64,000 nucleotides of DNA from an uncultured Tateyamaria sp. (GCF_947487805.1 NZ_CANKXW010000002.1:664699-728698); one strand, 5' to 3'. Numbered from the stretch's first letter, positions 46,631-56,085 are shown. A program made the numbers and translations. The notes: generated by a model from the sequence alone, not told the origin.

Positions 46631-46639
46631 TCTCCGAGA

Positions 46640-47203
46640 TCAGGCGCGCTCGGAATATTCCATCGTCTCGGTGTTGACGACGATGTCCTCGTCCTGCCCG
46701 ACGAAGGGCGGCACCATGACCTTGATCCCGTTGTCGAGGATCGCAGGCTTGAAAGAGTTGGCAGCCGTCTGACCTTTGACCACCGGCTCGGTCTCGACGA
46801 TCTTGCAGGTTACTTTCTGCGGCAGTGTCGCGTTCAACGCCTCGGCCTCGTAGAATTCGACCACGATGGTCATACCGTCCTGAAGGAACGGACGCCGGTC
46901 GCCGAGGATTTCGGCGGGCAGTTCGATCTGTTCGTACGTATCGGTGTCCATGAAGACGAGCATCCCGTCATTTTCGTAGAGGAACTGCTGGTCTTTCTGT
47001 TCGAGGCGCACGCGCTCGACCTTGTCGGCGCTGCGGAACCGTTCGTTCAGCTTGGATCCGTTGCGCAGGTTGCGCATCTCGACCTGAGCAAAGGCGCCGC
47101 CCTTGCCGGGCTTCACGTGGTCCACCTTGACCGCGGCCCACAGGCCGTCGTTGTGCTCCAGCACGTTTCCGGGGCGGATCTCGTTTCCGTTAATTTTAGG
47201 CAT
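46640..47203 (-). CDS. efp: Elongation factor P
   Basis: The 187-residue translation factor relieves ribosome stalling at proline runs. The three-domain layout is intact: N-terminal KOW-like domain with the tip loop VKPGKGGAF, whose Lys is the residue beta-lysylated in many bacteria, then two OB-like domains ending in [18 protein letters not shown]. The length is normal. No epmA or epmB is seen in the window. Confidence 0.95.
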   Translation of the reverse strand: MPKINGNEIRPGNVLEHNDGLWAAVKVDHVKPGKGGAFAQVEMRNLRNGSKLNERFRSADKVERVRLEQKDQQFLYENDGMLVFMDTDTYEQIELPAEILGDRRPFLQDGMTIVVEFYEAEALNATLPQKVTCKIVETEPVVKGQTAANSFKPAILDNGIKVMVPPFVGQDEDIVVNTETMEYSERA

Positions 47204-47422
47204 GTGTCAAAACCATGGCAAAAGGTTGATGAAAAGTTGATGCCCCCTATATCTCGGTGATGGAGACGCGGCAAGACAACCAAATACTGTGCTGCACCCG
47301 CAGCGAGATATGCGCTCAGCGCAAGGGTGCCATGCAAATATGGGGTATCCGAATCGGTAGGGATAGGCCATAACGAGCGTCACGCCGGAAAGACAAGAGC
47401 AAGAATAAAGGAAGGACGACGA

Positions 47423-47743
47423 ATGAAAGATTTCGTTGACGGCACAGCCTTTAACAATGAACAAGGCAACCGTGCACGTAAACTGTTTGCAGCCGTCGTA
47501 TTGGCTGCCCTCGACGATGCAATCGCCGATGACAAGAAATATGGAAATGGCCCTGAGCAGATCGCTCGCTGGGCACGGTCGCGCGACGGACGTGAAGTCC
47601 TGAGCTGTGCGGGTATCGACCCGAACGAACGTGTCGTGGAAGGGCTGATGGAATTCGTGGGCAAAGGTGTGCGGACATCCGTGGCGCTGAGCCGTGAGGA
47701 GTCCGAGCGTCGCAACGCAGCACAACAGGCCGAAGCCGCCTGA
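47423..47743 (+). CDS. DUF6280-like conserved Rhodobacterales protein
   Basis: A 106-residue soluble helical protein (MKDFVDGTAFNNEQGNRARK...). I recall it as a highly conserved small protein of Rhodobacterales (DUF6280), but no function is known. AAAGGAAGG lies 7 bases before the ATG, a strong site, and a clear intrinsic terminator follows, so the gene is probably well expressed. It is divergent from efp with a 219-base gap in which I see no other gene. Confidence 0.75.
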   Translation: MKDFVDGTAFNNEQGNRARKLFAAVVLAALDDAIADDKKYGNGPEQIARWARSRDGREVLSCAGIDPNERVVEGLMEFVGKGVRTSVALSREESERRNAAQQAEAA

Positions 47744-47770
47744 TCCTGCGCCACACGACTGCTGCTAAGG

Positions 47771-47805
47771 AAAACGCGCCCCTCTGCCGGGCGCGTTTTC
47801 TTTTG
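47771..47805 (+). terminator. Intrinsic terminator
   Basis: AAAACGCGCC (47771-47780) and GGCGCGTTTT (47790-47799) form a perfect 10-base stem around CCTCTGCCG, followed by CTTTT. This is the best intrinsic terminator in the window; it ends the DUF6280 transcript. Confidence 0.85.
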
Positions 47806-47909
47806 CCCTGTGGCCTGCCCCAAAGCAGAAACTTAAAAGCCTGACCCATTCAACCCAGACTTCGACGGGTCTGAAGATGGAGCATGTTCCTGGTCAGTTG
47901 CATGTCGCT

Positions 47910-48488
47910 CTAGCTGTCGATGAAGAAAAACAGCCACTGCCGCACAATCCACACCTCGGCCGCCATCAGGATCATCGTCATCACCATGGCCCAGATCGGC
48001 TCGCGGCGCAGCAGCAGGACAATCCCCGCAGCCAGCGCGATGACGCCTTCGATCGGGGCGATCCACATGGCGCCATGGGCCCGGTCCCAATAGCTGAACG
48101 GGCTTTCGAACACCCAATCCGACACGGGCCAGAAATGCGGCCGCCCGTCGTCATGGTGCAGTGGAAAATCGAGGCTCAGGTGCAGCATCGCAGCCCCCGT
48201 CAACGCAATGGCCCAGGGCACACGCCACCACAGCGCCACCGCCAACAGGATCCCCCACAGAACAAACGAATTATCGATGGCAAATACGGTCTGCCATGCG
48301 TCGGAGAAGTAAAGTTCGTTGAACACCCGTTGCGGGGAAATCCCCAGCACGAACAGAGACGTGCCCGCCATGAGGTAGAGCGACAGGTCCGGCAGCAGGC
48401 CGCCAAGAAAAGCCGCCAACAGAACACCGGTGCGCATGGGCCTGCCAAAAGCCGCAGCTCCGATCAGAAGGTGCGCCGGCGTGTTCAT
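47910..48488 (-). CDS. YdjM-like membrane-bound metal-dependent hydrolase
   Basis: A 192-residue membrane protein with four to five helices. It carries the PF04307-type residues: TPAHLLIGA at the N-terminus, GGLLPDLSLYL near residue 30, and HLSLDFPLHHDDGRPH near residue 110, which together could hold a metal. The family is membrane-bound with uncertain substrates. It lies downstream of the PopZ-like gene in the same direction, 22 bases apart. Confidence 0.72.
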   Translation of the reverse strand: MNTPAHLLIGAAAFGRPMRTGVLLAAFLGGLLPDLSLYLMAGTSLFVLGISPQRVFNELYFSDAWQTVFAIDNSFVLWGILLAVALWWRVPWAIALTGAAMLHLSLDFPLHHDDGRPHFWPVSDWVFESPFSYWDRAHGAMWIAPIEGVIALAAGIVLLLRREPIWAMVMTMILMAAEVWIVRQWLFFFIDS

Positions 48489-48510
48489 TCAGTCACGCCC
48501 GCGCCTGTCA

Positions 48511-49485
48511 TCAATCGAGTTCTTGTGCCGCCAGCGCGCGGTGGATCTCGCGGCGCACCAGTTTGCGCACATTGCGCGTAATCCGTTCACCCAGCGCACC
48601 CTGCAACTCTTGCCGTACGATGTCGCTGACCAGGTCGCGCAGGGCCTCTTCGTCCAGCACGTCCTCGTCACTGGAAAAGATCTGCGCCGCCTCTTCTAGG
48701 TCGGGCTCGGGTGCGTCGCGTTGCGCATCGGTATAGGCGGCATAGGCCGGGGCCTCATCCGCGTCTTCCCACGCCATGGTTGGCGGTTCAGTACCGGCAT
48801 AGGCATCGGTGCCAGGCTCGTCAGGTTCAAACTCTTCGCTGCGTTTGCCGATCAGGGTTTCCAGTGCCGCAATCTTTTCGCTCAACCCCTGGGGAGCACT
48901 GTCGGCCTGCGCGTCCAAGTCCTCGATGTCCGCGTCATCTTCATGCTCGGGGGCTGCGTCCACCTCAACGTCACCGGAGGCGTCATCTGCCTCGGGCTCC
49001 GCCACATCTTCGGTGGCGGCGTTCGCATCGTGGTCTTCCACCTCCTCTGGCGCGTCTTCGGCGGCAAAGGCCTCGTGAATGGACATCTGTTCGATATCGA
49101 CCGAAGGCTGTTCGGCAACCACGTCCCGATCGTCATCTGCAAGAACCGCTTCGATATTCTCGACGGCCTGCATGATCTGGGCGCCTTCGAAGGCGTCGTC
49201 CTGATCGGGTGCCTTGTCTTGATCGGGGGCCTCGTCGGTTTCCGGGGTCTTGTCGGTTTCCGGGTCAGAGGTCGCATCCATGTCCGGTTCGGGTGACACA
49301 TCCACGTCGTCCGGTTCGGCGTCCTTGGCCTCAGGCTCCATCACGCGGAGAGACGGCGTCAACACCAGCCTGTCGCTGGAAGCGGTTGCCTCGGCTTCGG
49401 TCTCCGGCCGCTTGTCATCGGACACCAGGCGACGAATGGACGCCAGAACGTCCTCCACCTCGGTGTTGGTCATCGGATCAGACAT
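48511..49485 (-). CDS. PopZ-like (DUF2497) acidic polar-organizing protein
   Basis: The 324-residue protein has three parts, as in PopZ. A short N-terminal helix reads NTEVEDVLASIRRLVSDD. A roughly 200-residue disordered region is extremely rich in Asp, Glu, Pro and Ala. A C-terminal helical assembly domain reads LRDLVSDIVRQELQGALGERI, then RNVRKLVRREIH. PopZ forms polar condensates that hold chromosome and cell-cycle proteins in Caulobacter; orthology here rests on layout and the two ends. It follows tolC in the same direction. Confidence 0.78.
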   Translation of the reverse strand: MSDPMTNTEVEDVLASIRRLVSDDKRPETEAEATASSDRLVLTPSLRVMEPEAKDAEPDDVDVSPEPDMDATSDPETDKTPETDEAPDQDKAPDQDDAFEGAQIMQAVENIEAVLADDDRDVVAEQPSVDIEQMSIHEAFAAEDAPEEVEDHDANAATEDVAEPEADDASGDVEVDAAPEHEDDADIEDLDAQADSAPQGLSEKIAALETLIGKRSEEFEPDEPGTDAYAGTEPPTMAWEDADEAPAYAAYTDAQRDAPEPDLEEAAQIFSSDEDVLDEEALRDLVSDIVRQELQGALGERITRNVRKLVRREIHRALAAQELD

Positions 49486-49560
49486 TGTATTGTACCACTC
49501 TTAACCTCAACGCGCAGTCTACCCCGCGCGTGAGAGTCGCACAATACTGTGCTGAAAACC

Positions 49561-50964
49561 TTAATCGATTTGCAGTGCGCGGATCACATTGTCCAACTGC
49601 TTGCCCTGTTTGGACAGCTTGGCAGGACCGTCCTTGACCAGATTGTAATAGGCCGCAGGGTCATAAATCTGCACGGGTAGTTTCAAGCGTTGCGCCGTCA
49701 AAAGGCCCATGGATTCCAGCACCGAATAGGCCGCGATATACTGGTCGGCCTGCGCCGAGATGCGGTTTGTTTCGGCGTCGAGCAGATCCTGTTCCGCGTC
49801 CAGAACGTCCAGCGTGGTCCGTGCGCCCAATGTCGCCTCTTCGCGCACACCTCGGAACGCCACGCGCGCCGCGCGGATCTGGCGTTCGGATGCCAAAAGG
49901 CTCGCCCGGGCGGCCACAAGATCGGAGATCGCGTTCACCACGCCCTGCTGCACATTGTGGCGCACGTTGTGCAGGTTGCCACGCGACGCGTCGCGCACCG
50001 CCAGCGCCCGGCGTTCGCGCGCGGTCAACTCACCACCGCGGTAGATCGGGCCCGAGACGTTCAAACCGATGCTGCCGGTTTCCGAGCTCGTTTGATCCCC
50101 GAAGGTTTCGCTGACGCCAAGACGCCCCTCCAGCGTGATGTTGGGCATCATGTCGGCGCCTGCGGCAGTCACGAGCAGTTCATTTGCACTGATCTGGTGG
50201 CGCGCCTGGTCCAGTTCGGGGTGGTTGCGCACGGCCACGGCCTGCGCGTTTGCCAGATCCGTCGTGGTTTTCGGCAGTCGGGGCAGTCCTGCAAGCCGAC
50301 CGGGTTGGCGGCCTGTCGCGTTAGCATATTCCGCCCGGGCCTGCGCAAGGTTCCGTTGCGCGTCGGCCAGGTTACTGCGGGCCTGGGCCACGGCGGCTTC
50401 GGCCAGCGCCACGTCCGTGCGTGTCACCTCGCCCACGTCAAACCGGTCCTGCGCCGCACGCAATTCCTGTTGCAGCAGGCGCAGGTTGTTCTGGCGCAAG
50501 GACACAAATTCCTGCTGACGTCCGACATTGAAATAGGCCACCGCGGCGCGCAACAACACGTTCTGTTCGATGTTCAGCAGCCCCGCGCGGGTCGCGAGAA
50601 CGGTTTCCTTGGTGGCCTCTGCACGCGCCGCATCCGCACCGCCGTCAAAAAGCTGGAGCGTTGCCGAGAGCCCAAGGCTCACCGATGTGGAGCCGATGTC
50701 TCGTGCTGTGAACCCCGAAGCCGCCGTGGTGGAATTGCCGAACTGGCGGGTCACGTCCCCGGACCATGATATGATCGGTCGCAAGGTGGACAAGGCGATG
50801 GCAACATCTTCGTCCGCGGCACGCAGCAGCGCCCGGTTCTGATCAAGGACCCCGCTGTGGCTGTAGGCTCCGACCAGCGCATCTGCCAGACTGTCCGCCT
50901 GGGCCATCGACGCGGAGAACGCCAATGCCGCCAGTCCCGAACGCGCCACGCGCCAAACCCTCAT
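49561..50964 (-). CDS. tolC: TolC-family outer membrane efflux/type I secretion protein
   Basis: A 467-residue outer membrane factor with a signal peptide (MRVWRVARSGLAALAFSASMAQA) and two OEP repeats, each with long coiled-coil helices. Typical pieces are SLGLSATLQLFDGG, DVGEVTRTDVALAEAAVAQARSN and its counterpart LGARTTLDVLDAEQDLLDAETN. It forms a trimeric channel-tunnel for type I secretion and drug efflux. The gene lies 75 bases downstream of pcm. An ATG 13 codons earlier is open, but the signal peptide favours the start given. Confidence 0.9.
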   Translation of the reverse strand: MRVWRVARSGLAALAFSASMAQADSLADALVGAYSHSGVLDQNRALLRAADEDVAIALSTLRPIISWSGDVTRQFGNSTTAASGFTARDIGSTSVSLGLSATLQLFDGGADAARAEATKETVLATRAGLLNIEQNVLLRAAVAYFNVGRQQEFVSLRQNNLRLLQQELRAAQDRFDVGEVTRTDVALAEAAVAQARSNLADAQRNLAQARAEYANATGRQPGRLAGLPRLPKTTTDLANAQAVAVRNHPELDQARHQISANELLVTAAGADMMPNITLEGRLGVSETFGDQTSSETGSIGLNVSGPIYRGGELTARERRALAVRDASRGNLHNVRHNVQQGVVNAISDLVAARASLLASERQIRAARVAFRGVREEATLGARTTLDVLDAEQDLLDAETNRISAQADQYIAAYSVLESMGLLTAQRLKLPVQIYDPAAYYNLVKDGPAKLSKQGKQLDNVIRALQID

Positions 50965-51039
50965 GTGCCCTGCTCTTTTGTCCATCTGCTCTGTCCCCCG
51001 CATTTTGCGCCAATGACCTGTGGGCGCATGCCTGTTTGT

Positions 51040-51693
51040 CTAGAGTTGGAAGATGTCGTGCCTTTCGAACCCTTCCAGGATCGGAGCGCCCGCGTTGAAC
51101 GACCGGCGCCACGACATTCTGTCGTCCATTTTGTAACCGACGCGCACTTCGCCAAGCGCGCCATCCATGAAGATACAGGCCATCCGCCCGCCTTCCTTGA
51201 GCTGTGCCACCAACGCGTCCGGGACATGGGCCACACCGCCCTGGACCACGATCACATCATACGGGCCATGCTCGGCCGCGCCGTCATGCAACGGGCCTGC
51301 CTGCGTGATGACGTTGTCGATGCCCGCAGCCATCAGCGTGTCCTGAGCCTCGCGCAGCATGTCCTCGTCCGAATCCAGCGCAACAACCGCCGCGGCCATA
51401 TGCGCGATCACCGCAGACGAATAGCCGTAGCCCGCCGCCACATCGAGCACGAGTTCCTCATTCTCGATGTCCAGCGCGTCCAGCATCTTGGCGAGGGTGC
51501 GCGGATCCAGCAGGACGCGCGCCCCGCCCAGATCGAGATTTTCCCCCAGATAGGCCGCGTCCCGTTTCGACGCCGGAACAAAGTCCTCCCGCTTGACGGT
51601 CAGCATTGCATCGATAATCGGAAACTTGGTCACATCAGAAGGCCGCACCTGCGTATCGACCATCATTGTGCGGCGGGCGGAAAAGTCTGTCAT
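51040..51693 (-). CDS. pcm: Protein-L-isoaspartate O-methyltransferase
   Basis: The 217-residue SAM enzyme repairs isoaspartyl residues by methylation. Features are the substrate loop VRPSDVTKFPIIDAML, the SAM motif I VLDVAAGYGYSSAVIA (near residue 80) and MSWRRSFNAGAPILEGF at the end. The usual Thr-Val-Ser context before motif I is altered (DPRTLAKMLDALD), as in other Rhodobacterales homologues that sit next to tolC. Confidence 0.85.
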   Translation of the reverse strand: MTDFSARRTMMVDTQVRPSDVTKFPIIDAMLTVKREDFVPASKRDAAYLGENLDLGGARVLLDPRTLAKMLDALDIENEELVLDVAAGYGYSSAVIAHMAAAVVALDSDEDMLREAQDTLMAAGIDNVITQAGPLHDGAAEHGPYDVIVVQGGVAHVPDALVAQLKEGGRMACIFMDGALGEVRVGYKMDDRMSWRRSFNAGAPILEGFERHDIFQL

Positions 51694-51846
51694 GGCAGCT
51701 AAACTCGTTCGTTCAGAATCTTGTCTCTAGATGTGCCACATCCCGCGCGACGGAGCAACGCGCTAGACGCCGCACGCCCGACTTTTGCACAAGCCCCACT
51801 TGCAGGCGTTGTGCGAATGGTCTATCGGCATTCTCGCACCATACAA

Positions 51847-51920
51847 GGCGAGTTGGCGGAGTGGTGACGCAGCGGATTGCAAATCCGTGTACACCGGTTC
51901 GATTCCGGTACTCGCCTCCA
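51847..51920 (+). tRNA. tRNA-Cys(GCA)
   Basis: GGCGAGT at the 5' end pairs with ACTCGCC at the 3' end, followed by T and encoded CCA. The anticodon stem-loop CGGAT-TGCAAAT-CCG gives anticodon GCA. D- and T-loops are normal (GGTTCGATTCC). Accessory DNA begins straight after it, with an integrase gene pointing toward it, so its 3' end is the likely attachment site. Confidence 0.93.
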
Positions 51921-52006
51921 ATAAAATCAATGGGTTACGAATTTTTCCGCTCATTGGCTATCACCTCTGGTATCAGTTTCACGTTCTGTGCCTGTTCTGT
52001 TCGGGG

Positions 52007-53041
52007 TCATTTGCGCTTTGCTGCTGCCTGCCGCGCCCGCATGATTTGCCGCGCTTCCCCCGCATATTTGATGATCATCGCTTTAGACGTATGGCCGCTG
52101 TAGCTGGCGATTTCATCGTCACTGCAGCCTGCCCACGCCAATTCCATCACCCCGCGATATCGCAGTGCATGCTGATCATGGGCCATCAGGTCTAACCGCT
52201 TACGTTCGCGCACCATGACGCGCGCCATCGCGTGATAATCCATCTTCGAACCATCAGCACGGGTTAGGATGTGGCGCGATGGGTGCGGCGCGAACCCCAG
52301 ATCAGCTTTCGCCTCGTCCAGCGCCGCCTTGAGCGCAATCGTACACGGCAGGGAAAGGGCTGTGTTTGTCTTGTTCTGACGCAACTTGAGGGTGTCGCCA
52401 TCATAGTCGCCCCATTGAAAATCTACCCAGTCGCCAGGGCGCTGCACACTTCCAACGCCAATCTCGAAAATCAGGCGGGGCAATGGCTCGCCCTCTTCGC
52501 GCATCTTTTCCACCGCCCGATCTGTCCAAGGCAAATGCGGCTTCTGGCGGTCCTTGGGAACTCTGAGCGGCTCGATATCAATCGCAGGATTGTCTTTGCG
52601 CCACCGCCTACGGATCGCCAGCTTGGATAGCATGCTAATCGCAGTCGGGATGTAATTGGCAAAGCGGACGCGATGCCTGTTCTTATCCATCGCATCGTAA
52701 ATGTCGGCTTGGGTAAGGCGTGCCACGTCAGCCCGCCCTATCTTTTCAGTCAAATATTCAAAGACTTGCTCAAGGTCGCTTCGATAACGGGGCGAATATC
52801 CCGCCCATTTGCCCGTCTCGCGCAGAGCATCTATCAATGCGGTCCATGACGTCTTGGCGACCGCCTTTTTCCCGCTGACAATCTCCCAATACTGCTGGTC
52901 GAACTCAGCCGTGCCTTCCTCCGCCGTAATCCGCCCCAGATAGAACATCTTGCCGTTGACGCTCTTGCGCACGTACCAACGGCCAGACGGATGCTGCCAA
53001 AGGTACTTCTTGCGTCGGCCTACCACTGAATTTGATCCCAT
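52007..53041 (-). CDS. Tyrosine-type site-specific integrase
   Basis: The 344-residue recombinase has an Arm-binding N-terminus (YLWQHPSGRWYVRKSV), a SAM-like core-binding domain (about 60-165) and a catalytic domain. In the latter, Arg is in SVQRPGDWVDFQWG, the beta-hairpin Lys in LRQNKTNTAL, HxxR in HALRYRGVM, and the nucleophile Tyr in MIIKYAGEAR near residue 330. It is read toward tRNA-Cys and ends 87 bases from it. All key residues are present, so it looks active. Confidence 0.9.
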   Translation of the reverse strand: MGSNSVVGRRKKYLWQHPSGRWYVRKSVNGKMFYLGRITAEEGTAEFDQQYWEIVSGKKAVAKTSWTALIDALRETGKWAGYSPRYRSDLEQVFEYLTEKIGRADVARLTQADIYDAMDKNRHRVRFANYIPTAISMLSKLAIRRRWRKDNPAIDIEPLRVPKDRQKPHLPWTDRAVEKMREEGEPLPRLIFEIGVGSVQRPGDWVDFQWGDYDGDTLKLRQNKTNTALSLPCTIALKAALDEAKADLGFAPHPSRHILTRADGSKMDYHAMARVMVRERKRLDLMAHDQHALRYRGVMELAWAGCSDDEIASYSGHTSKAMIIKYAGEARQIMRARQAAAKRK

Positions 53042-53235
53042 AATCCTGTCACATCCCCACCTGAAATTCGCTTGAGCGTTTCAGTATCCCAACGAACAAC
53101 GCCCGGCGCAATTTCATGCCCCGGCGGTAGGTGACCTTCATCGACCAAAGCCTTGAACTCGTTCGTGCGCAGATCGAGCAAGCGGGCTGCGGTGGTCTCG
53201 CTGGCCATGATGGGCGTTTGCTCTGCCCGGCTCAT
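53020..53235 (-). CDS. Small excisionase-like DNA-binding protein
   Basis: A 71-residue protein (TTAARLLDLRTNEFKALVDEGHLPPGHEI...VRWDTETLKRI) with the outline of a winged-helix MerR/excisionase DNA-binding domain. It overlaps the integrase start by 22 bases and the upstream helix-turn-helix gene by 4 bases (ATGA), so the three are one transcript. Directionality or regulatory function is inferred from size and position. Confidence 0.65.
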   Translation of the reverse strand: MSRAEQTPIMASETTAARLLDLRTNEFKALVDEGHLPPGHEIAPGVVRWDTETLKRISGGDVTGLWDQIQW

Positions 53236-53438
53236 GGCTTGCTCGCGCCCGAACGCTCGTCAGGTTCCACCATATTCCGCGCGATGTAGTCCTGAACCGC
53301 GTCCTGCGGCAGTAGGAAATTAGTCCCGTTCTTGAGGAATCGAATGCTTCTGGTGGCTATCAACTTCCTAATCCGCTTCTCAGGCCAGCCACTATGAGCT
53401 GCCAATTCTCTCGGGGTAAGCAGGGAACAATCGTCCAT
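53232..53438 (-). CDS. Helix-turn-helix protein (excisionase/HTH_17-like)
   Basis: A 68-residue protein whose sequence LTPRELAAHSGWPEKRIRKL and FLLPQDAVQDYIARN fits the HTH_17 excisionase domain, in which a short DNA-binding helix is followed by a wing. It is the first gene of the xis-like/xis-like/int transcript. It is divergent from the XRE repressor gene across 72 bases, which is the usual lysogeny-type control point. Confidence 0.7.
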   Translation of the reverse strand: MDDCSLLTPRELAAHSGWPEKRIRKLIATRSIRFLKNGTNFLLPQDAVQDYIARNMVEPDERSGASKP

Positions 53439-53510
53439 AGTTCTTTCCTCTTTGGCATTTAGTGATATCAATAGAAAGAATACGCAACAAAAGGTTACGT
53501 AAGTCCAAAT

Positions 53511-53936
53511 ATGGGAACATTTGTCCGAATGTCAACTGTATTGATTGGAATTGGCCAAAGGATGCTGAGCGTACGCAGTCAGCTCGGCTATCCTCAAAAC
53601 AAAGTCGCAGCGATCCTGGGGATCGCTGACAAATCTTATAAGAATTACGAGCTTGAAAAACGGGAGCTGCCACTCTCTATCGCAGTCAAGTTTTGCGAAG
53701 AGTTCGACAAGAACCTCATGTGGCTGGTGTATGGAAGCTCCATGCCTGACAGTGAGCAGTCCGCTCGTTTAGCCGGGGAAACCGCGCAGGCTGTGTTTGA
53801 TCACGCGCAGACGACCAAGAGGACGTTTTCCAGCGCGGAAATACAAAAGTTCACCCATTACATCTTTGAGCAAGCCCTTTCGAAGGGTACCTCGCCGCAA
53901 AGTGAGGCAAAGCTGTTCTTTTCGGCCATAGGCTAA
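53511..53936 (+). CDS. XRE-family repressor-like regulator of the island
   Basis: The 141-residue protein has an N-terminal phage-repressor helix-turn-helix (about residues 15-75: GYPQNKVAAILGIADKSYKNYE) followed by a helical tail. There is no LexA-type protease domain, so it is not an SOS-cleaved repressor. It faces the excisionase/integrase genes and probably represses them. A start six codons later (MSTVLIG) is possible. The small membrane protein gene follows after 13 bases. Confidence 0.75.
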   Translation: MGTFVRMSTVLIGIGQRMLSVRSQLGYPQNKVAAILGIADKSYKNYELEKRELPLSIAVKFCEEFDKNLMWLVYGSSMPDSEQSARLAGETAQAVFDHAQTTKRTFSSAEIQKFTHYIFEQALSKGTSPQSEAKLFFSAIG

Positions 53937-53949
53937 GGCAGACAACCCG

Positions 53950-54219
53950 ATGAAACATTTGAAAGACCCAAAGACGCCAATCAACAAATTCGCCAATTCT
54001 TTGCGCGTGATGGGAATTTTCCTTTTGGTGATCGCCTGCGTTGGCTTCATTTCCTACCGCTCTGAAACAGGCAACTTTTGGGACATCTACACCCTGTTCC
54101 TGCTTCACCTTTGTGTTGCTGGGGCTATCCTCGCATTTATTGGTGAAGCGCTATGGAAAATACTGCTGAAAAACAGCGACGTCTCGCGACGTAAGTTCTA
54201 TTTCTATGGCGAAGAGTAG
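53950..54219 (+). CDS. Small two-helix membrane protein
   Basis: An 89-residue protein with two clear transmembrane helices: VMGIFLLVIACVGFISY (about 18-36) and IYTLFLLHLCVAGAILAFIG (about 45-66), and charged termini. It is the second gene after the XRE repressor and ends 9 bases from the convergent ATPase stop. I recognise no family. Small membrane proteins of this kind occur as effectors in phage-defence modules and as superinfection-exclusion proteins, but nothing here proves either. Confidence 0.6.
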   Translation: MKHLKDPKTPINKFANSLRVMGIFLLVIACVGFISYRSETGNFWDIYTLFLLHLCVAGAILAFIGEALWKILLKNSDVSRRKFYFYGEE

Positions 54220-54228
54220 CTTTGGCTA

Positions 54229-56076
54229 CTATTGGCCGATAGTATGCAGGATAAAGTCAAAAACGGGTCTGGCGGGCTCAAACGCCGCAGGCGGTAGAGC
54301 GGGAACTATTTCCTTAGCAAAGGTTGCCTTGTCACCCTTGAAGCGCTGACAATCGCCGGGGCGCGTCGGATCGGTTTCAAAATGTGCGCCTACTCCAGGC
54401 GCGTCACGAAAAAGCAGCTCCATAGGAAAACTTGACTTGCTTTTATAGTGCTCTCTGGTGGCTGCGTTCACAACTTGTCCGTAGCAGCTATGTTCCTCGG
54501 AAACTGGCAACATCAGATTGTAGCCGTCCACTCCATTCCGCTTCTTGGTCAAACAACGCGAAACATTGCCTTGCACAACTTGACTGTGGTTCATGTTCCA
54601 TTCGTTGTAAGCTTCATCCCAATCGTACAACGCAAAAATTTTGCGCCCCTGATTGTCTTGGTAGAATTCATTGCTTCGCATCAAACGGCCAAGTGTCGTG
54701 CAAGAAAATGCGCTCAATATCTCAAAGGGCCGGTTCACCTCTGCTCCATACAACTTGCGCCAAGCCGTTTCGAAGATGATTTCGTCCGTTACCCCCTCAA
54801 CCATGAGTACTGGCCCATTGGTGTTCTTGAGATTGTGGTAAATGTTGAGGCGCGCCTCACGCTCACTAAACGTAATTAGGCCAGCCGAGAGTGACTGGAC
54901 TACTGCCGCTTTATCACGCTGCACCGCCGAGACGTTGCCATCCGCAATCTCAAAAAGGCGTATCTGCGGTTCATTGGCCTCGACGATCGTCGAAGCACTG
55001 TGACTGCTGAGTAGAACGTGATTGGTTTGCGCGGCTTCGGTGGCCGCAATGTCTTCTACCTGCTTAAGAAAACTAAATTGCCACTCCGGGTGCAGAAAGG
55101 AGTCTGGTTCATCGAGGAGAGTGATGCAGTTACGGTCCTTGAAGAATTCCGTGATGGCAAAAATGTAAACGGATTGGAACTGGCCGTCGCTAAAATCTCC
55201 GACAAGGATCGGCCTTCCGTCGCCCAAACCGATCGGAATGGACAAGCCCTCAAACATGCCAAGTGTTTTAAGGTTGTCGAATTGGCGAAAAAGATCAGAC
55301 GACGACGCGTCGGCAAACTCTTCACGGAAGAGCTCAAGATTAATGCGGATAGTATATCGATCTTGCCCACGGTCATAAATCGAGTCTCGTGTGAACTCGC
55401 CCCTAACACAGTTGAGCAACCGTTCAACGAAAACGAGTGATTGGCCCTTCGCCCCCCATAGGAACGAAGCCACATCGCCAACTTCGACATCGCTGTGCTT
55501 AAACCTGGGCGGCGAAAGCCGAAGCGTGACGGTTTCAGACGTGACCTCGATCCCCAGCTTCTGGCAGATGTAGCGACGGGCCGCACAATCGTCGGGCTGC
55601 ATTAACAGGATCGAAAGCAGCATCTCCTTGTACTCCGCGCCGATGCTGATGAACTCCCGCGCCTCCTCGCCGGTCCATTTGCGGTTCCGGCGGGCGTAGG
55701 CCCGGGAGTACTGATCTACGGTAGACGTGATTTTGTCGCTGTGACCGGAATAGTAGATGATAACGTTGTCGGGTGTCAGCGCGTCGGCGATTTTCGAACG
55801 GTTCGCTCCGTTGACCTGCAACTGGCCACCCTCACGACATACGCGCACGTCACCACCATCGATCTCGTAGAACAGATCGAAGTCGAAACTGATCTCGCTG
55901 CGCCGCTTCATCGAGGCAAAGACGAAGTTGAAGATCTCCACCAGGGCCTCGAAAAAGTTGGACTTACCCGTGCCGTTCTTGCCGACGAAGATGTCGAGGA
56001 AGCTGTCGCCGTCAAAGGTGAGCGTGAAGTCGTGAAGGTTCTTATATTCGCTGATCCAGACAGATTTTAGGCGCAT
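54229..56076 (-). CDS. OLD-like AAA ATPase with TOPRIM-like C-terminal domain, restriction-linked
   Basis: The 615-residue protein has an ABC/SMC-like ATPase: Walker A GKNGTGKS at residues 32-39, an unusual signature FSDGQFQ near 295, Walker B ITLLDEPDSFLHP near 316, and the switch His in LLSSHSAST near 357. The second part starts with VLMVEGVTDE near 425 and has ALYDWDEAYN near 484, an E...DxD pattern like TOPRIM nucleases of OLD, GajA and AriB type. It follows the nuclease-like gene after 9 bases, at the end of the hsdRMS transcript. Its partner is not a UvrD helicase, so it is not Gabija; assignment to PARIS is unproven. Confidence 0.8.
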   Translation of the reverse strand: MRLKSVWISEYKNLHDFTLTFDGDSFLDIFVGKNGTGKSNFFEALVEIFNFVFASMKRRSEISFDFDLFYEIDGGDVRVCREGGQLQVNGANRSKIADALTPDNVIIYYSGHSDKITSTVDQYSRAYARRNRKWTGEEAREFISIGAEYKEMLLSILLMQPDDCAARRYICQKLGIEVTSETVTLRLSPPRFKHSDVEVGDVASFLWGAKGQSLVFVERLLNCVRGEFTRDSIYDRGQDRYTIRINLELFREEFADASSSDLFRQFDNLKTLGMFEGLSIPIGLGDGRPILVGDFSDGQFQSVYIFAITEFFKDRNCITLLDEPDSFLHPEWQFSFLKQVEDIAATEAAQTNHVLLSSHSASTIVEANEPQIRLFEIADGNVSAVQRDKAAVVQSLSAGLITFSEREARLNIYHNLKNTNGPVLMVEGVTDEIIFETAWRKLYGAEVNRPFEILSAFSCTTLGRLMRSNEFYQDNQGRKIFALYDWDEAYNEWNMNHSQVVQGNVSRCLTKKRNGVDGYNLMLPVSEEHSCYGQVVNAATREHYKSKSSFPMELLFRDAPGVGAHFETDPTRPGDCQRFKGDKATFAKEIVPALPPAAFEPARPVFDFILHTIGQ

Positions 56077-56085
56077 AGATTTCCC

